Assembly: GCA_902786665.1 (NCBI GenBank)
Contig: CADADN010000006.1
Span: 62,001-126,000, forward strand
Length of the DNA: 64,000 bases
Reading direction: 5' to 3'
From: an uncultured Prevotellaceae bacterium
GTDB taxonomy: Bacteria; Bacteroidota; Bacteroidia; Bacteroidales; Bacteroidaceae
In this document: positions 34,261 to 42,659 of the stretch, one piece after another
Layout: every line of letters starts with the position of its first letter
How positions within the stretch are numbered: the first letter of the stretch is position 1
Position numbers and translations under genes: made by a program
The notes under the pieces: generated by a model
Databases searched by the model: none
What the model saw: the letters and a program-made list of their open reading frames with translations, nothing else
What the model was told of the DNA's origin: nothing

Positions 34261-36278
34261 CTGAATTCCAACAAGCCATCAGGGCGGGCATCCCCGACAC
34301 GCTCCCTCCAGCCAAGGCATACGACCCCAGCATCAACCACGCCCCCAAGCGCAAGGACATCCTCAGCGACGAGGAGAAGCGCCTCGCCTTGCGCAACGCA
34401 CTGCGCTACATCCCCGAACACCTCCACGCCACCCTGGCAGGGGAGTTCGCCGCCGAGTTACACCAATACGGGCGCATCTACATGTACCGCTATCGTCCCG
34501 AATACGACATCCACGCCCGTCCGATCGACGAATATCCCTGTCGCTCACGACAGGCTGCCGCCATCATGCTGATGATACAAAACAACCTCGACCCGAAAGT
34601 GGCACAGCACCCTCACGAACTCATCATCTACGGCGGCAACGGTGCCATTTTCCAAAACTGGGCGCAATACCGTCTGACGATGCGATACCTGAGCGAGATG
34701 ACCGACGACCAGACGCTGGTGATGTATTCCGGGCATCCCCTAGGACTGTTCCCCTCGCATCCCGATGCCCCACGCGTGGTGGTGACCAACGGCATGGTGA
34801 TTCCAAACTACTCGAAGCCCGACGACTGGGAGCGCCTGAACGCACTCGGCGTGAGCCAGTACGGACAGATGACCGCGGGTTCATACATGTACATCGGACC
34901 GCAAGGCATCGTCCACGGCACCACCATCACCGTGCTCAATGCCGCACGCCGCCGCTTCCGTCCCGGACAGACCGACACCCACGGGATGTTGTTCGTCTCG
35001 GCGGGACTTGGTGGAATGTCGGGCGCCCAACCCAAGGCCGGAAACATCGCCGGCGTGGTCAGCGTGGTGGCGGAAATCAATCCAAAGGCCGCTATGAAAC
35101 GCTATGAACAAGGATGGGTGGACGAAGTGCACGACAACCTCGACGAACTCATCCCCGCCATCCGCGAGGCCGTCGCCAGGAAAAAGACCGTGTCGATGGC
35201 TTACCTGGGCAACGTGGTGGACCTGTGGGAGCGTCTTGCCAAGGAAGATGTCGATGTGGACCTCGGCAGCGACCAGACCTCCCTCCACAACCCATGGGCC
35301 GGAGGATACTATCCCGTCGGCCTGACGATGGAGGAGTCGAAACGGATGATGGCGGAAGAGCCTGAGCGATTCAAGGAACATGTGCGAGCCTCCCTCCGCA
35401 GGCAAGTGGCCGCCATCAACCAACTCGCCACACGAGGCATGTATTTCTTCGACTACGGCAACGCCTTCCTGCTTGAGGCCAGTCGTGCCGGGGCCGACGT
35501 GGTGCTTCCCGACGGGCGCTTCCGCTATCCGTCCTATGTGCAGGACATCATGGGACCCTTGTTCTTCGACTACGGCTTCGGACCCTTCCGATGGGTATGC
35601 ACCTCCTGTTCGCCCGACGACCTCGCCCTCACCGACCAACTCGCCGGCGACGCCTTGGAGGCGTTGCGCGCCACCGCACCCGAAGACATCAGGGGACAAC
35701 TCGACGACAACATACACTGGATACGCGAGGCAGGACGCAACCACCTCGTGGTGGGGTCGCAAGCCCGCATCCTCTATGCCGACGCACAAGGACGCACGGC
35801 CATCGCCTTGGCCTTCAACGATGCCATCCGCGACGGCAGGCTCACCGCACCCGTCGTCCTGGGGCGCGACCACCACGACGTGTCGGGCACCGACTCCCCC
35901 TATCGGGAGACGAGCAACATCTACGACGGTTCGCAACACTGTGCCGACATGGCTGTGCAAAACGTCATCGGCGACGCCTTCCGAGGCGCCACGTGGGTGT
36001 CGTTGCACAACGGCGGCGGCGTGGGCTGGGGAGAAGTCATCAACGGCGGCTTCGGCATGGTCATCGACGGCAGCGAGGAGAGCGAGCGACACATCAAGGA
36101 GATGCTCCTCTGGGATGTGAACAACGGCATAGCACGACGCAGTTGGGCTCGCAACCAAGGCAGCATGGACGCCATCCGCCGAGAGATGGAACGCACGCCC
36201 GGGTTGACCGTCACCCTTCCTCATCTGGCCGACGACCAACTCATCGCATCCGCCCTTTGTCCCACACAAAAACCTTGA
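34251..36278 (+). CDS. hutU: Urocanate hydratase (urocanase)
   Basis: A 675-residue NAD-dependent urocanase with ELIIYGGNGAIFQNWAQYRL, LVMYSGHPLGLFPSH, the nucleotide-binding stretch LFVSAGLGGMSGAQPKAG and the conserved QTSLHNPWAGGYYPVG. A conserved Cys block, FRWVCTSCSPDDL, lies near residue 450. It converts urocanate to imidazolone propionate. Length fits the longer ~670-residue class found in Bacteroidetes. It is second in the hut operon; the start was chosen at ATG 34251, where the duplicated leader joins a long homologous frame. Confidence 0.96.
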   Translation: MTTTEFQQAIRAGIPDTLPPAKAYDPSINHAPKRKDILSDEEKRLALRNALRYIPEHLHATLAGEFAAELHQYGRIYMYRYRPEYDIHARPIDEYPCRSRQAAAIMLMIQNNLDPKVAQHPHELIIYGGNGAIFQNWAQYRLTMRYLSEMTDDQTLVMYSGHPLGLFPSHPDAPRVVVTNGMVIPNYSKPDDWERLNALGVSQYGQMTAGSYMYIGPQGIVHGTTITVLNAARRRFRPGQTDTHGMLFVSAGLGGMSGAQPKAGNIAGVVSVVAEINPKAAMKRYEQGWVDEVHDNLDELIPAIREAVARKKTVSMAYLGNVVDLWERLAKEDVDVDLGSDQTSLHNPWAGGYYPVGLTMEESKRMMAEEPERFKEHVRASLRRQVAAINQLATRGMYFFDYGNAFLLEASRAGADVVLPDGRFRYPSYVQDIMGPLFFDYGFGPFRWVCTSCSPDDLALTDQLAGDALEALRATAPEDIRGQLDDNIHWIREAGRNHLVVGSQARILYADAQGRTAIALAFNDAIRDGRLTAPVVLGRDHHDVSGTDSPYRETSNIYDGSQHCADMAVQNVIGDAFRGATWVSLHNGGGVGWGEVINGGFGMVIDGSEESERHIKEMLLWDVNNGIARRSWARNQGSMDAIRREMERTPGLTVTLPHLADDQLIASALCPTQKP

Positions 36279-36282
36279 GAAG

Positions 36283-37770
36283 ATGATACACAAGATAAGT
36301 GCCGAACATCTGAGCCAGGACCTCATCGACGAGATCATCACCAAAGGCTACAAGTTGGAACTGAGTGACGACTCCCGTGCACGCATCCTGCGTTGCCGGG
36401 AGTACCTCGAGAAGAAGATAGCGGAAGCCGACACCCCCATCTACGGTGTCACCACCGGCTTCGGGTCGTTGTGCGACATCAACATCGACGCCGACCAGAT
36501 GGCGGAGTTGCAGGTCAACCTCATCATGTCGCACGCCTGCGGCATCGGCAACCGACTGCCCAATGAAGTGGTGAAAATCATGCTGCTGCTCAAGGTGCAA
36601 TCGCTGAGTTACGGACATTCCGGCTGCAAACTCGACACGGTGGAGCGCCTCGTGGATTTCTTCAACAACGACATCTACCCCATCGTCTACGAGCAAGGGT
36701 CGGTGGGGGCATCCGGCGACCTTGTCCCTCTCGCACACCTCAGCCTTCCCCTGCTGGGCCTCGGCGAAGTGGAATACAAGGGCGAGCGTATGAGTGGTGA
36801 GGATTTGCTCAACAGGATGGGGTGGCAACCCATCCACCTCGGGTCGAAAGAAGGGTTGGCCCTGCTCAACGGCACGCAGAACATGAGTGCGTTGGCCGTA
36901 TGGTCGCTCATCAAGGCCAAGCGAATCGTCGCCTGGGCCGACACGATAGCCGCGATGTCATTGGAAGCTTTCGACGGAAGGACAGAACCTTTCAACGTCG
37001 CCGTACACTGGGTGCGCGCCCATAGGGGACAGTTGGCCACTGCCGTCAAGATGAACGAGTTGTTGCGCAATAGCGAGATGGCCTCTCAGCCAAAAACCAA
37101 CGTTCAAGACCCCTATTCCTTCCGTTGCATACCCCAGGTGCATGGAGCGGTGAAGGACACCCTCTCCTACGTGAAAGGCATCATCTACATCGAAATCAAC
37201 GCCGCCACCGACAATCCCACCATCTGTCCGGAGGAAGACCTCATCATCTCCGCAGGCAACTTCCACGGCGAACCCATCGCATTGCCCATGGACTTCCTGT
37301 GCATCGCCATGAGCGAGTTGGGCAACATCTCCGAGCGACGCACCTACAAACTGGTGTCGGGCAAGCGCGGACTGCCCAGTTTCCTCGTGGCGGAACCAGG
37401 GCTGAACAGCGGTTTCATGATTGCCCAATACACGGCAGCATCCATCGTCAGTCAAAGCAAGACCCTCTGCATGCCTTCGTCGGCAGACAGCATACCCACT
37501 TCGCAGGGACAGGAAGACCACGTGAGCATGGGTGCAAACGCAGGAACAAAACTCCTCCGCATCACCGACAACACCGAGCGCGTGCTCGCCATCGAACTGT
37601 TCACTGCCGCACAGGCACTCGACTTCCGACGCCCCCTGCGCACCTCACCCATCCTGGAGCGAATACACTCCGCCTATCGCGAAAGGGTGCCGTTCATCAC
37701 CCACGACGTGGTGATGTATCCCTATATCGCCGAGACCGTCCGCTTCATGAGGGAGTATGGGGAGGAGTGA
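36283..37770 (+). CDS. hutH: Histidine ammonia-lyase
   Basis: A 495-residue enzyme. The MIO prosthetic group is formed from the Ala143-Ser144-Gly145 triad in YEQGSVGASGDLVPLAHLSL. The N-terminus has YGVTTGFGSLCDI and the later blocks KTNVQDPYSFRCIPQVHGAV, NAATDNPTI and the QEDHVSMGANA region are typical. It deaminates L-histidine to urocanate. The start follows the hutU stop by 4 bp, indicating co-translation. Length is within the usual ~500. Confidence 0.97.
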   Translation: MIHKISAEHLSQDLIDEIITKGYKLELSDDSRARILRCREYLEKKIAEADTPIYGVTTGFGSLCDINIDADQMAELQVNLIMSHACGIGNRLPNEVVKIMLLLKVQSLSYGHSGCKLDTVERLVDFFNNDIYPIVYEQGSVGASGDLVPLAHLSLPLLGLGEVEYKGERMSGEDLLNRMGWQPIHLGSKEGLALLNGTQNMSALAVWSLIKAKRIVAWADTIAAMSLEAFDGRTEPFNVAVHWVRAHRGQLATAVKMNELLRNSEMASQPKTNVQDPYSFRCIPQVHGAVKDTLSYVKGIIYIEINAATDNPTICPEEDLIISAGNFHGEPIALPMDFLCIAMSELGNISERRTYKLVSGKRGLPSFLVAEPGLNSGFMIAQYTAASIVSQSKTLCMPSSADSIPTSQGQEDHVSMGANAGTKLLRITDNTERVLAIELFTAAQALDFRRPLRTSPILERIHSAYRERVPFITHDVVMYPYIAETVRFMREYGEE

Positions 37771-37815
37771 TCGGAGTAATCGGAGTTATCGGAGTGATCG
37801 GAGTAATCGGAAAAA
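37768..37815. repeat. Nonamer repeat, core ATCGGAGTA
   Basis: About five GATCGGAGTAATCGGAG units separate hutH and hutI. The same core returns, greatly expanded, at 58314-58430. Confidence 0.88.
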
Positions 37816-37825
37816 CCATCTTGCA

Positions 37826-39067
37826 ATGAAAACCTTGATTTATAATATCGGGATGCTGGCTGGCATCCACCCCGTCGAGACACGTCGCCTTCAAGGCGGC
37901 GAGTTGGGAGAGATGGGTGTCATCGATGATGCCTGGCTGCTCATCGACGACGACCGCATCGCCTCCTTCGGGAAAATGAAAGACCTCGACAAACTGGTCT
38001 TGGGAGAGGACACCGCCATCGATGCCGAAGGCGGCGCGGTGCTGCCTTGCTGGTGCGACCCTCACACGCATCTTGTTTATCCCGGCAGCCGCGAGGGGGA
38101 GTTTGTAGATAAGATACGCGGCCTCTCCTATGCAGAGATTGCCCGTCGCGGAGGGGGCATCCTCAACTCTGCCGACCGCCTCCACGCCATGAGCGAGGAC
38201 GAATTGTTTTCCGACACAATGCAACGTCTCGAGGAATTGATTGCCACCGGCACGGGGTGCGTGGAAATCAAGAGCGGCTACGGGCTCAACACCGCCGACG
38301 AACTGAAGATGCTGCGTGTGGTGAAGCGCTTGCAGCAGAGTTCACCACTGAAAATTGTCAGCACCTTTCTCGGAGCGCATGCGGTAGGGAGGAACTATGC
38401 CGGGAGGCAAAGCGACTATGTGGCCCTGGTCATCGACGAGATGATTCCCGCCGTAGCAAAAGAGGGGCTGGCAGATTATGTCGACGTGTTCTGCGACGAC
38501 GGTTTCTTCACCCCAGAAGAAACGGAACGCATCCTGCAAACCGGCGCCAGCCATGGCATGCGTCCCAAAATCCATGCTTGCGAACTGGCTTCTTCCGGCG
38601 GCGTCAGAGTCGGAGTGGAGCACCAGGCGCTCTCCATCGACCATTTGGAGAACGCCAGCGACGAGGACCTGCAAATGTTGGCAGGCACCGGCACCATGCC
38701 CACCCTGTTGCCCGGCACCTCCTTCTTCCTCAACATGCCTTACGCCAAAGGCCGCCATATGATAGACAGTGGATTGGGCATTGCACTCGCATCTGACTGC
38801 AACCCGGGCAGCACGCCCTCGTCGGATATGAAGTTCGTGGTTTCCCTGGCCTGCATAAAAATGCGGCTCACGCCAGTAGAGGCCATCAACGCCGCCACAC
38901 TAAACGCCGCCTACGCCATGGGGGTGGAAAAAGACTACGGCTCCATCACCGTGGGCAAGAAAGCCAACTTGCAAATCCTGCACCCCATCCCCTCCCTCGA
39001 CTACATCCCCTACGCCTACACCCGCCGTCTGGTCAAGAGGATGGTGCTGGAAGGAAGGATGGTCTAG
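37826..39067 (+). CDS. hutI: Imidazolonepropionase
   Basis: The protein is 413 residues from ATG 37826 (MKTLIYNIGMLAG); the longer frame merely translates the nonamer repeat (SDRSNRSYRSD). This amidohydrolase has metal-binding CDPHTHLVYPGSRE, KIHACELASSGG and LASDCNPGSTPS. It hydrolyses imidazolone propionate to N-formiminoglutamate, the substrate of FtcD, closing the pathway encoded by the operon. Note that the order ftcD-hutU-hutH-hutI is not the order of the reactions. Confidence 0.95.
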   Translation: MKTLIYNIGMLAGIHPVETRRLQGGELGEMGVIDDAWLLIDDDRIASFGKMKDLDKLVLGEDTAIDAEGGAVLPCWCDPHTHLVYPGSREGEFVDKIRGLSYAEIARRGGGILNSADRLHAMSEDELFSDTMQRLEELIATGTGCVEIKSGYGLNTADELKMLRVVKRLQQSSPLKIVSTFLGAHAVGRNYAGRQSDYVALVIDEMIPAVAKEGLADYVDVFCDDGFFTPEETERILQTGASHGMRPKIHACELASSGGVRVGVEHQALSIDHLENASDEDLQMLAGTGTMPTLLPGTSFFLNMPYAKGRHMIDSGLGIALASDCNPGSTPSSDMKFVVSLACIKMRLTPVEAINAATLNAAYAMGVEKDYGSITVGKKANLQILHPIPSLDYIPYAYTRRLVKRMVLEGRMV

Positions 39068-39101
39068 TATCCCTAGGAAGACTAGACCCTCTAAGACTAC
39101 C

Positions 39102-39250
39102 AGCAAAGCAAAAACTTCGGCTTTTGCTTTGCATTGTATTCGGCTTTCACTACCTTTGCCAAAAGGCGAAGGTAGGATGCGCCTCAACAATGAAAGCAAA
39201 AACTTCGGCTTTTGCTTTGCATTGTATTCGGCTTTCACTACCTTTGCACC
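39102..39250 (+). promoter_or_regulatory. Duplicated promoter-hairpin cassette upstream of pyrE
   Basis: Two copies, 88 bp apart, of AAAGCAAAA-ACTTCGGC-TTTTGCTTT hairpin + GCATTGTATTCGGCTTTCAC + -7 box. Copy 1: TTTG 39128-39131, N19, TACCTTTG 39151-39158. Copy 2: TTTG 39216-39219, N19, TACCTTTG 39239-39246, 23 bp before ATG 39269. In both, the 3' arm of the hairpin contains the -33 element. Each is a consensus promoter. Confidence 0.9.
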
Positions 39251-39268
39251 CATAAAACATCAAGCGAT

Positions 39269-39907
39269 ATGGAAATGGACAACCTCAAGAAAGACTTCGC
39301 CCGGCGACTACTGGGCATCAAAGCCATCAAACTCCAACCCAACAACCCCTTCACATGGGCATCGGGATGGAAGTCACCCTTCTACTGCGACAACCGCAAG
39401 ACACTCTCTTACCCTGAGTTGCGCAACTATGTGAAGTTGGAACTCACCCACGCCATCCTGGAACATTTCCCCGAAGTGGAAGCCATCGCCGGGGTGGCAA
39501 CCGGAGCCATCCCTCAAGGCGCACTCGTGGCCGACGCGCTCTGCCTGCCCTTCGTATATATCCGCAACAAACCCAAGGACCACGGACTGGAGAACCTCAT
39601 CGAAGGTGAGCTGCGCCCCAACACCAAGGTGGTGGTGGTGGAAGACCTGGTGTCCACGGGCGGCAGCAGCCTCAAAGCCGTGGAAGCCATCCGAAAGAAC
39701 GCCTGCGAGGTCATCGGCATGGTGGCTTCCTACACCTATGGCTTCCCCGTGGCCGAGGAGGCCTTCCGTGCTGCCAACGTGCAACTGGTCACCCTCACCG
39801 ACTATGACCATGTGGTGGCCACGGCTCTCGAGACAGGCTACATCGCCGAAACCGACATCCAACTCCTCAACGAGTGGAGGAAAGACCCTGCCTCCTGGAT
39901 GAAATGA
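39269..39907 (+). CDS. pyrE: Orotate phosphoribosyltransferase
   Basis: The protein is 212 residues from ATG 39269 (MEMDNLKKDFARRLL); a second ATG two codons later is possible. PRPP-binding motif VVVVEDLVSTGGSSLKAVEA. Earlier blocks FTWASGWKSPFYCDNRKTL and AGVATGAIPQGALVADALCL are typical of PyrE. It makes orotidine 5'-phosphate from orotate and PRPP. It is driven by the duplicated promoter cassette and followed by an SRPBCC gene and argH, a gene order I recognise from other Bacteroidales. Confidence 0.97.
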   Translation: MEMDNLKKDFARRLLGIKAIKLQPNNPFTWASGWKSPFYCDNRKTLSYPELRNYVKLELTHAILEHFPEVEAIAGVATGAIPQGALVADALCLPFVYIRNKPKDHGLENLIEGELRPNTKVVVVEDLVSTGGSSLKAVEAIRKNACEVIGMVASYTYGFPVAEEAFRAANVQLVTLTDYDHVVATALETGYIAETDIQLLNEWRKDPASWMK

Positions 39908-39988
39908 CCTGAGACACGGGGCCCTTGTCACTAATCACCAGTCACGAGTCCCCTGCCCGAGTCCCCTGTCCTAGTCCCTGTCCCCTTT

Positions 39989-40007
39989 GCCGCGACAGTG
40001 TCGCGGC
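39989..40007. other. Perfect palindromic hairpin GCCGCGAC-AGT-GTCGCGGC
   Basis: An 8-bp GC stem with a 3-nt loop lies in the pyrE-SRPBCC gap, without a T-run. Upstream are repeats of AGTCCCCTG (39948-39985). It could be a processing or attenuation hairpin; no firm role. Confidence 0.55.
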
Positions 40008-40047
40008 CTCATCATCAACATCACAGCAACCACATCCCTACACCGAC

Positions 40048-40464
40048 ATGGAATCAAAATTTGAAAGCAGCATACGGGAGATACCCTACTCGCAAGAAGC
40101 CGTCTATCGCCGCTTGAGCGACCTCGCATTGAGCGAGGAGGTGCGCAACCAACTCCCAGAAGACAAGCGTGAGGACATCATCTTTGAGAATGACACCATC
40201 ACGATGAACGTACCCCCCGTGGGAAAAATCTCCATTGCCATCTGCGAGCGCGAGGAGCCCAAGACCATCAAATACAAGACGGTGACCTCGCCGCTACCCT
40301 TCAACCTTTGGGTGCAACTGCTCCCCACCTCCGACACCTCGTGCAAGATGCGCCTCACCATCAAGGCTGACCTCAACCCCTTCGTCAAGGGTATGATTTC
40401 CAAGCCTCTGAATATAGGATTGGAGAAACTGGCCGACGCCATCGCCGCAGGCACTTACGAATAA
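40048..40464 (+). CDS. SRPBCC family (START-like) protein
   Basis: The protein is 138 residues from ATG 40048 (MESKFESSIREIPYSQEAVY); the longer frame reads through the gap repeats. It alternates beta strands with a C-terminal helix ending GLEKLADAIAAGTYE, the helix-grip pattern of polyketide cyclase/SRPBCC proteins. It is cytoplasmic, with no signal. No catalytic residues can be assigned. The position between pyrE and argH is a recurring synteny, but its role in either pathway is unknown. Confidence 0.75.
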   Translation: MESKFESSIREIPYSQEAVYRRLSDLALSEEVRNQLPEDKREDIIFENDTITMNVPPVGKISIAICEREEPKTIKYKTVTSPLPFNLWVQLLPTSDTSCKMRLTIKADLNPFVKGMISKPLNIGLEKLADAIAAGTYE

Positions 40465-40488
40465 CCCACCAAAAACATCACACCTGAC

Positions 40489-41826
40489 ATGGCAAGCAAA
40501 CTTTGGGAGAAAGACTTCGAGGTGAACAGCGAGATTGAACGTTTCACCGTGGGACGCGACCGTGAGATGGACCTCTTCCTCGCACGCTATGACGTGTTGG
40601 GCTCGATGGCTCACATCACCATGCTGGAGTCCATCGGCCTGCTCACTGCCGACGAACTGGCAGTGCTGCTGCGTGAGTTGAAAGACATTTACAAACTCTG
40701 CGAGCGCGGGGAGTTTGTCATCGAGGATGGCGTGGAGGACGTCCACTCGCAAGTGGAACTGATGCTCACACGCCGCCTGGGCGACATGGGAAAGAAAATC
40801 CACAGCGGACGGTCGCGCAACGACCAGGTGCTCGTCGACCTGAAACTCTTCACCCGCCAGCAACTCAAGGACGTCGCTGAAGAGGTGAAAGTCCTTTTCG
40901 ACGAACTGATTGCCAAGAGCAACCATTACAAGGACGTGCTGATGCCGGGCTACACCCACCTCCAAGTGGCCATGCCCAGCAGTTTCGGACTATGGTACGG
41001 CGCCTATGCAGAGAGCCTGACCGACGACATGCTCTTCCTCCAAGCCGCCTACCGCATGACCAACCGCAACCCCTTGGGCAGCGCGGCAGGATATGGCAGT
41101 TCGTTCCCCCTCGACCGTTCGATGACCACGCGTCTGCTGGGTTTCGACTCGATGGACTACAACGTGGTCTATGCACAGATGGGACGTGGGAAGATGGAGC
41201 GCAACGTGGCTTTCGCCATCGCCACCATCGCCGGCACGCTGGCCAAACTGGCCTTCGATGCATGCCTCTTCAACAGCCAGAACTTCTCTTTCGTACACCT
41301 GCCCAAGGAATGCACCACGGGAAGCAGCATCATGCCCCATAAGAAGAACCCCGACGTGTTTGAACTCATCCGTGCCAAGAGCAACAAGTTGCAAGGACTG
41401 CCCACACAGGTGACTCTCATCATGAACAACCTGCCGTGCGGTTACTTCCGCGACTTGCAAATCATCAAGGAGGTGTTCCTCCCCGCCTTCGACGAACTGA
41501 AGGATTGCCTCCGCATGACGGCATACATCATCAACCGCATGGAGGTGGACGAGCACATCCTCGATAACCCGCTCTACGACCCCATCTTCTCCGTCGAGGA
41601 GGTCAACCGCCTCGCCGCCAATGGGATGCCGTTCCGCGACGCCTACAAGAAAGTGGGACTCGACATCGAGGCGGGACGCTTCGTGGCCGACAAGGACATC
41701 CACCACACCCACGAGGGCAGCATCGGCAACCTGTGCAACGACCGCATCGAGCAACTGATGAAGGAGACACTCGACGGATTCCACTTCGAGCGCATGGTCG
41801 AGGCAGAAAAGGCATTGCTCGCATGA
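40489..41826 (+). CDS. argH: Argininosuccinate lyase
   Basis: A 445-residue fumarase/aspartase superfamily enzyme. The signature loop is GSSIMPHKKNPDVFELIRAK. The active-site blocks KIHSGRSRNDQVLVDLKLF and PGYTHLQVAMPSSFG are complete. It splits argininosuccinate into arginine and fumarate. The stop overlaps the downstream lipoprotein start (ATGA). No other arg biosynthetic genes are in the window. Confidence 0.97.
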   Translation: MASKLWEKDFEVNSEIERFTVGRDREMDLFLARYDVLGSMAHITMLESIGLLTADELAVLLRELKDIYKLCERGEFVIEDGVEDVHSQVELMLTRRLGDMGKKIHSGRSRNDQVLVDLKLFTRQQLKDVAEEVKVLFDELIAKSNHYKDVLMPGYTHLQVAMPSSFGLWYGAYAESLTDDMLFLQAAYRMTNRNPLGSAAGYGSSFPLDRSMTTRLLGFDSMDYNVVYAQMGRGKMERNVAFAIATIAGTLAKLAFDACLFNSQNFSFVHLPKECTTGSSIMPHKKNPDVFELIRAKSNKLQGLPTQVTLIMNNLPCGYFRDLQIIKEVFLPAFDELKDCLRMTAYIINRMEVDEHILDNPLYDPIFSVEEVNRLAANGMPFRDAYKKVGLDIEAGRFVADKDIHHTHEGSIGNLCNDRIEQLMKETLDGFHFERMVEAEKALLA

Positions 41827-42410
41827 GAAACATACTCCACTACTGCCGTCCCTGGGTCTTGGCGGCCTTCACCGCCTTGGCTGTCCTCACTTCCTGTGGG
41901 GACTCCGAGAATGAGTATACCACGAAGACTTGCTATTTCATTTTCGACAATTCGGTGCATAACGACGCCACCCTGGCCAGTGCGATGAACCCTTCAGCAC
42001 CGGGCATTTTCTGTCAGGTGACGATGGCGATGCGCAGCGGAGCCACCTATTACGACTTCACCAACAACGCGGGGACGAGCAGCAGCACGATACAGAACGC
42101 CGTGGATACGAAGCGCACGCTCATCCTCGGATACAACAACGGCATCATCGTGGGTTATGGTGCTCTCGACATCCCCGCCTCCTTCTACGCCTATGACAGG
42201 GAATGTCCCAACTGCTTCAACCCGAATGCCATTCCCATGAGGAGCGCTCCGCTTGCCATGACCTCCAACGGCATCGCCACCTGCACCAAATGCCATCGCA
42301 AATATGACATGAACAACAACGGATTCATCACCGACGGCGAAAAGGGCAAGCGACTCACAAGATACCGCGCCACCACCACCGGACCATTCGGCGTGCTGGT
42401 GGTGAATTGA
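41823..42410 (+). CDS. Predicted lipoprotein with two CxxC pairs
   Basis: The protein is 195 residues from ATG 41823, overlapping argH by 4 bp. A lipoprotein signal ends in the lipobox AVLTSC (Cys about residue 24). Near the C-terminus are RECPNCFNPNAIPM and ATCTKCHRKYDMNNNGFI, two CxxC knuckles spaced like a zinc ribbon or a Rieske-like fold, but without the Cys-x-His pattern of a true Rieske cluster. A similar lipoprotein after argH is, from memory, common in this order. Function is unknown; probably outer-membrane or periplasmic. Confidence 0.72.
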   Translation: MRNILHYCRPWVLAAFTALAVLTSCGDSENEYTTKTCYFIFDNSVHNDATLASAMNPSAPGIFCQVTMAMRSGATYYDFTNNAGTSSSTIQNAVDTKRTLILGYNNGIIVGYGALDIPASFYAYDRECPNCFNPNAIPMRSAPLAMTSNGIATCTKCHRKYDMNNNGFITDGEKGKRLTRYRATTTGPFGVLVVN

Positions 42411-42420
42411 CCGCATAGTA

Positions 42421-42450
42421 GAGACGGGATTTTTCCCGTCTCTTTTCTTT
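42421..42450 (+). terminator. Intrinsic terminator after the argH-lipoprotein unit
   Basis: Stem GAGACGGGA/TCCCGTCTC with a TTTT loop (42421-42442) is followed by a T-rich tract. Confidence 0.92.
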
Positions 42451-42564
42451 ACTTTTTTTTGCTGAATAAACACGATTTTCCCATATTTGACCACGTATAA
42501 AGTGCCTTTAATCATATTCACCATTTTCAGCGTTTTCATATTTGGCATATTATTGCTAACTTTG
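42451..42564 (+). promoter_or_regulatory. Conserved upstream module, copy A (C10 protease gene)
   Basis: From ACTTTTTTTTGCTGAATAAACA to the -7 box TAACTTTG (42557-42564), this region aligns with 45983-46096 upstream of the next exported gene. Shared blocks are CACGTA(TA)AAG, CCTTT(T)AATCA, CATTTTC and TTTTCATAT. The -33 element is not clear. Confidence 0.82.
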
Positions 42565-42659
42565 CGTCTGAAACTACGAGGATTTTTTGATTCAAAACCA
42601 ATTAGCGACCTCACCAAAACAAACAAGACCGTCGACGACAACACCAAAACATCAATTAT

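Noticed and set aside
34881-36344. Long open frame on the - strand opposite hutU (487 codons)
   Set aside because: It mirrors the well-supported hutU gene; GC-rich third positions produce such antisense frames, and no domain is recognisable.
41823-42410. Rieske iron-sulphur protein
   Set aside because: There are two CxxC pairs but not the Cys-x-His / Cys-x2-His pattern required; kept as a lipoprotein with zinc-ribbon-like knuckles.
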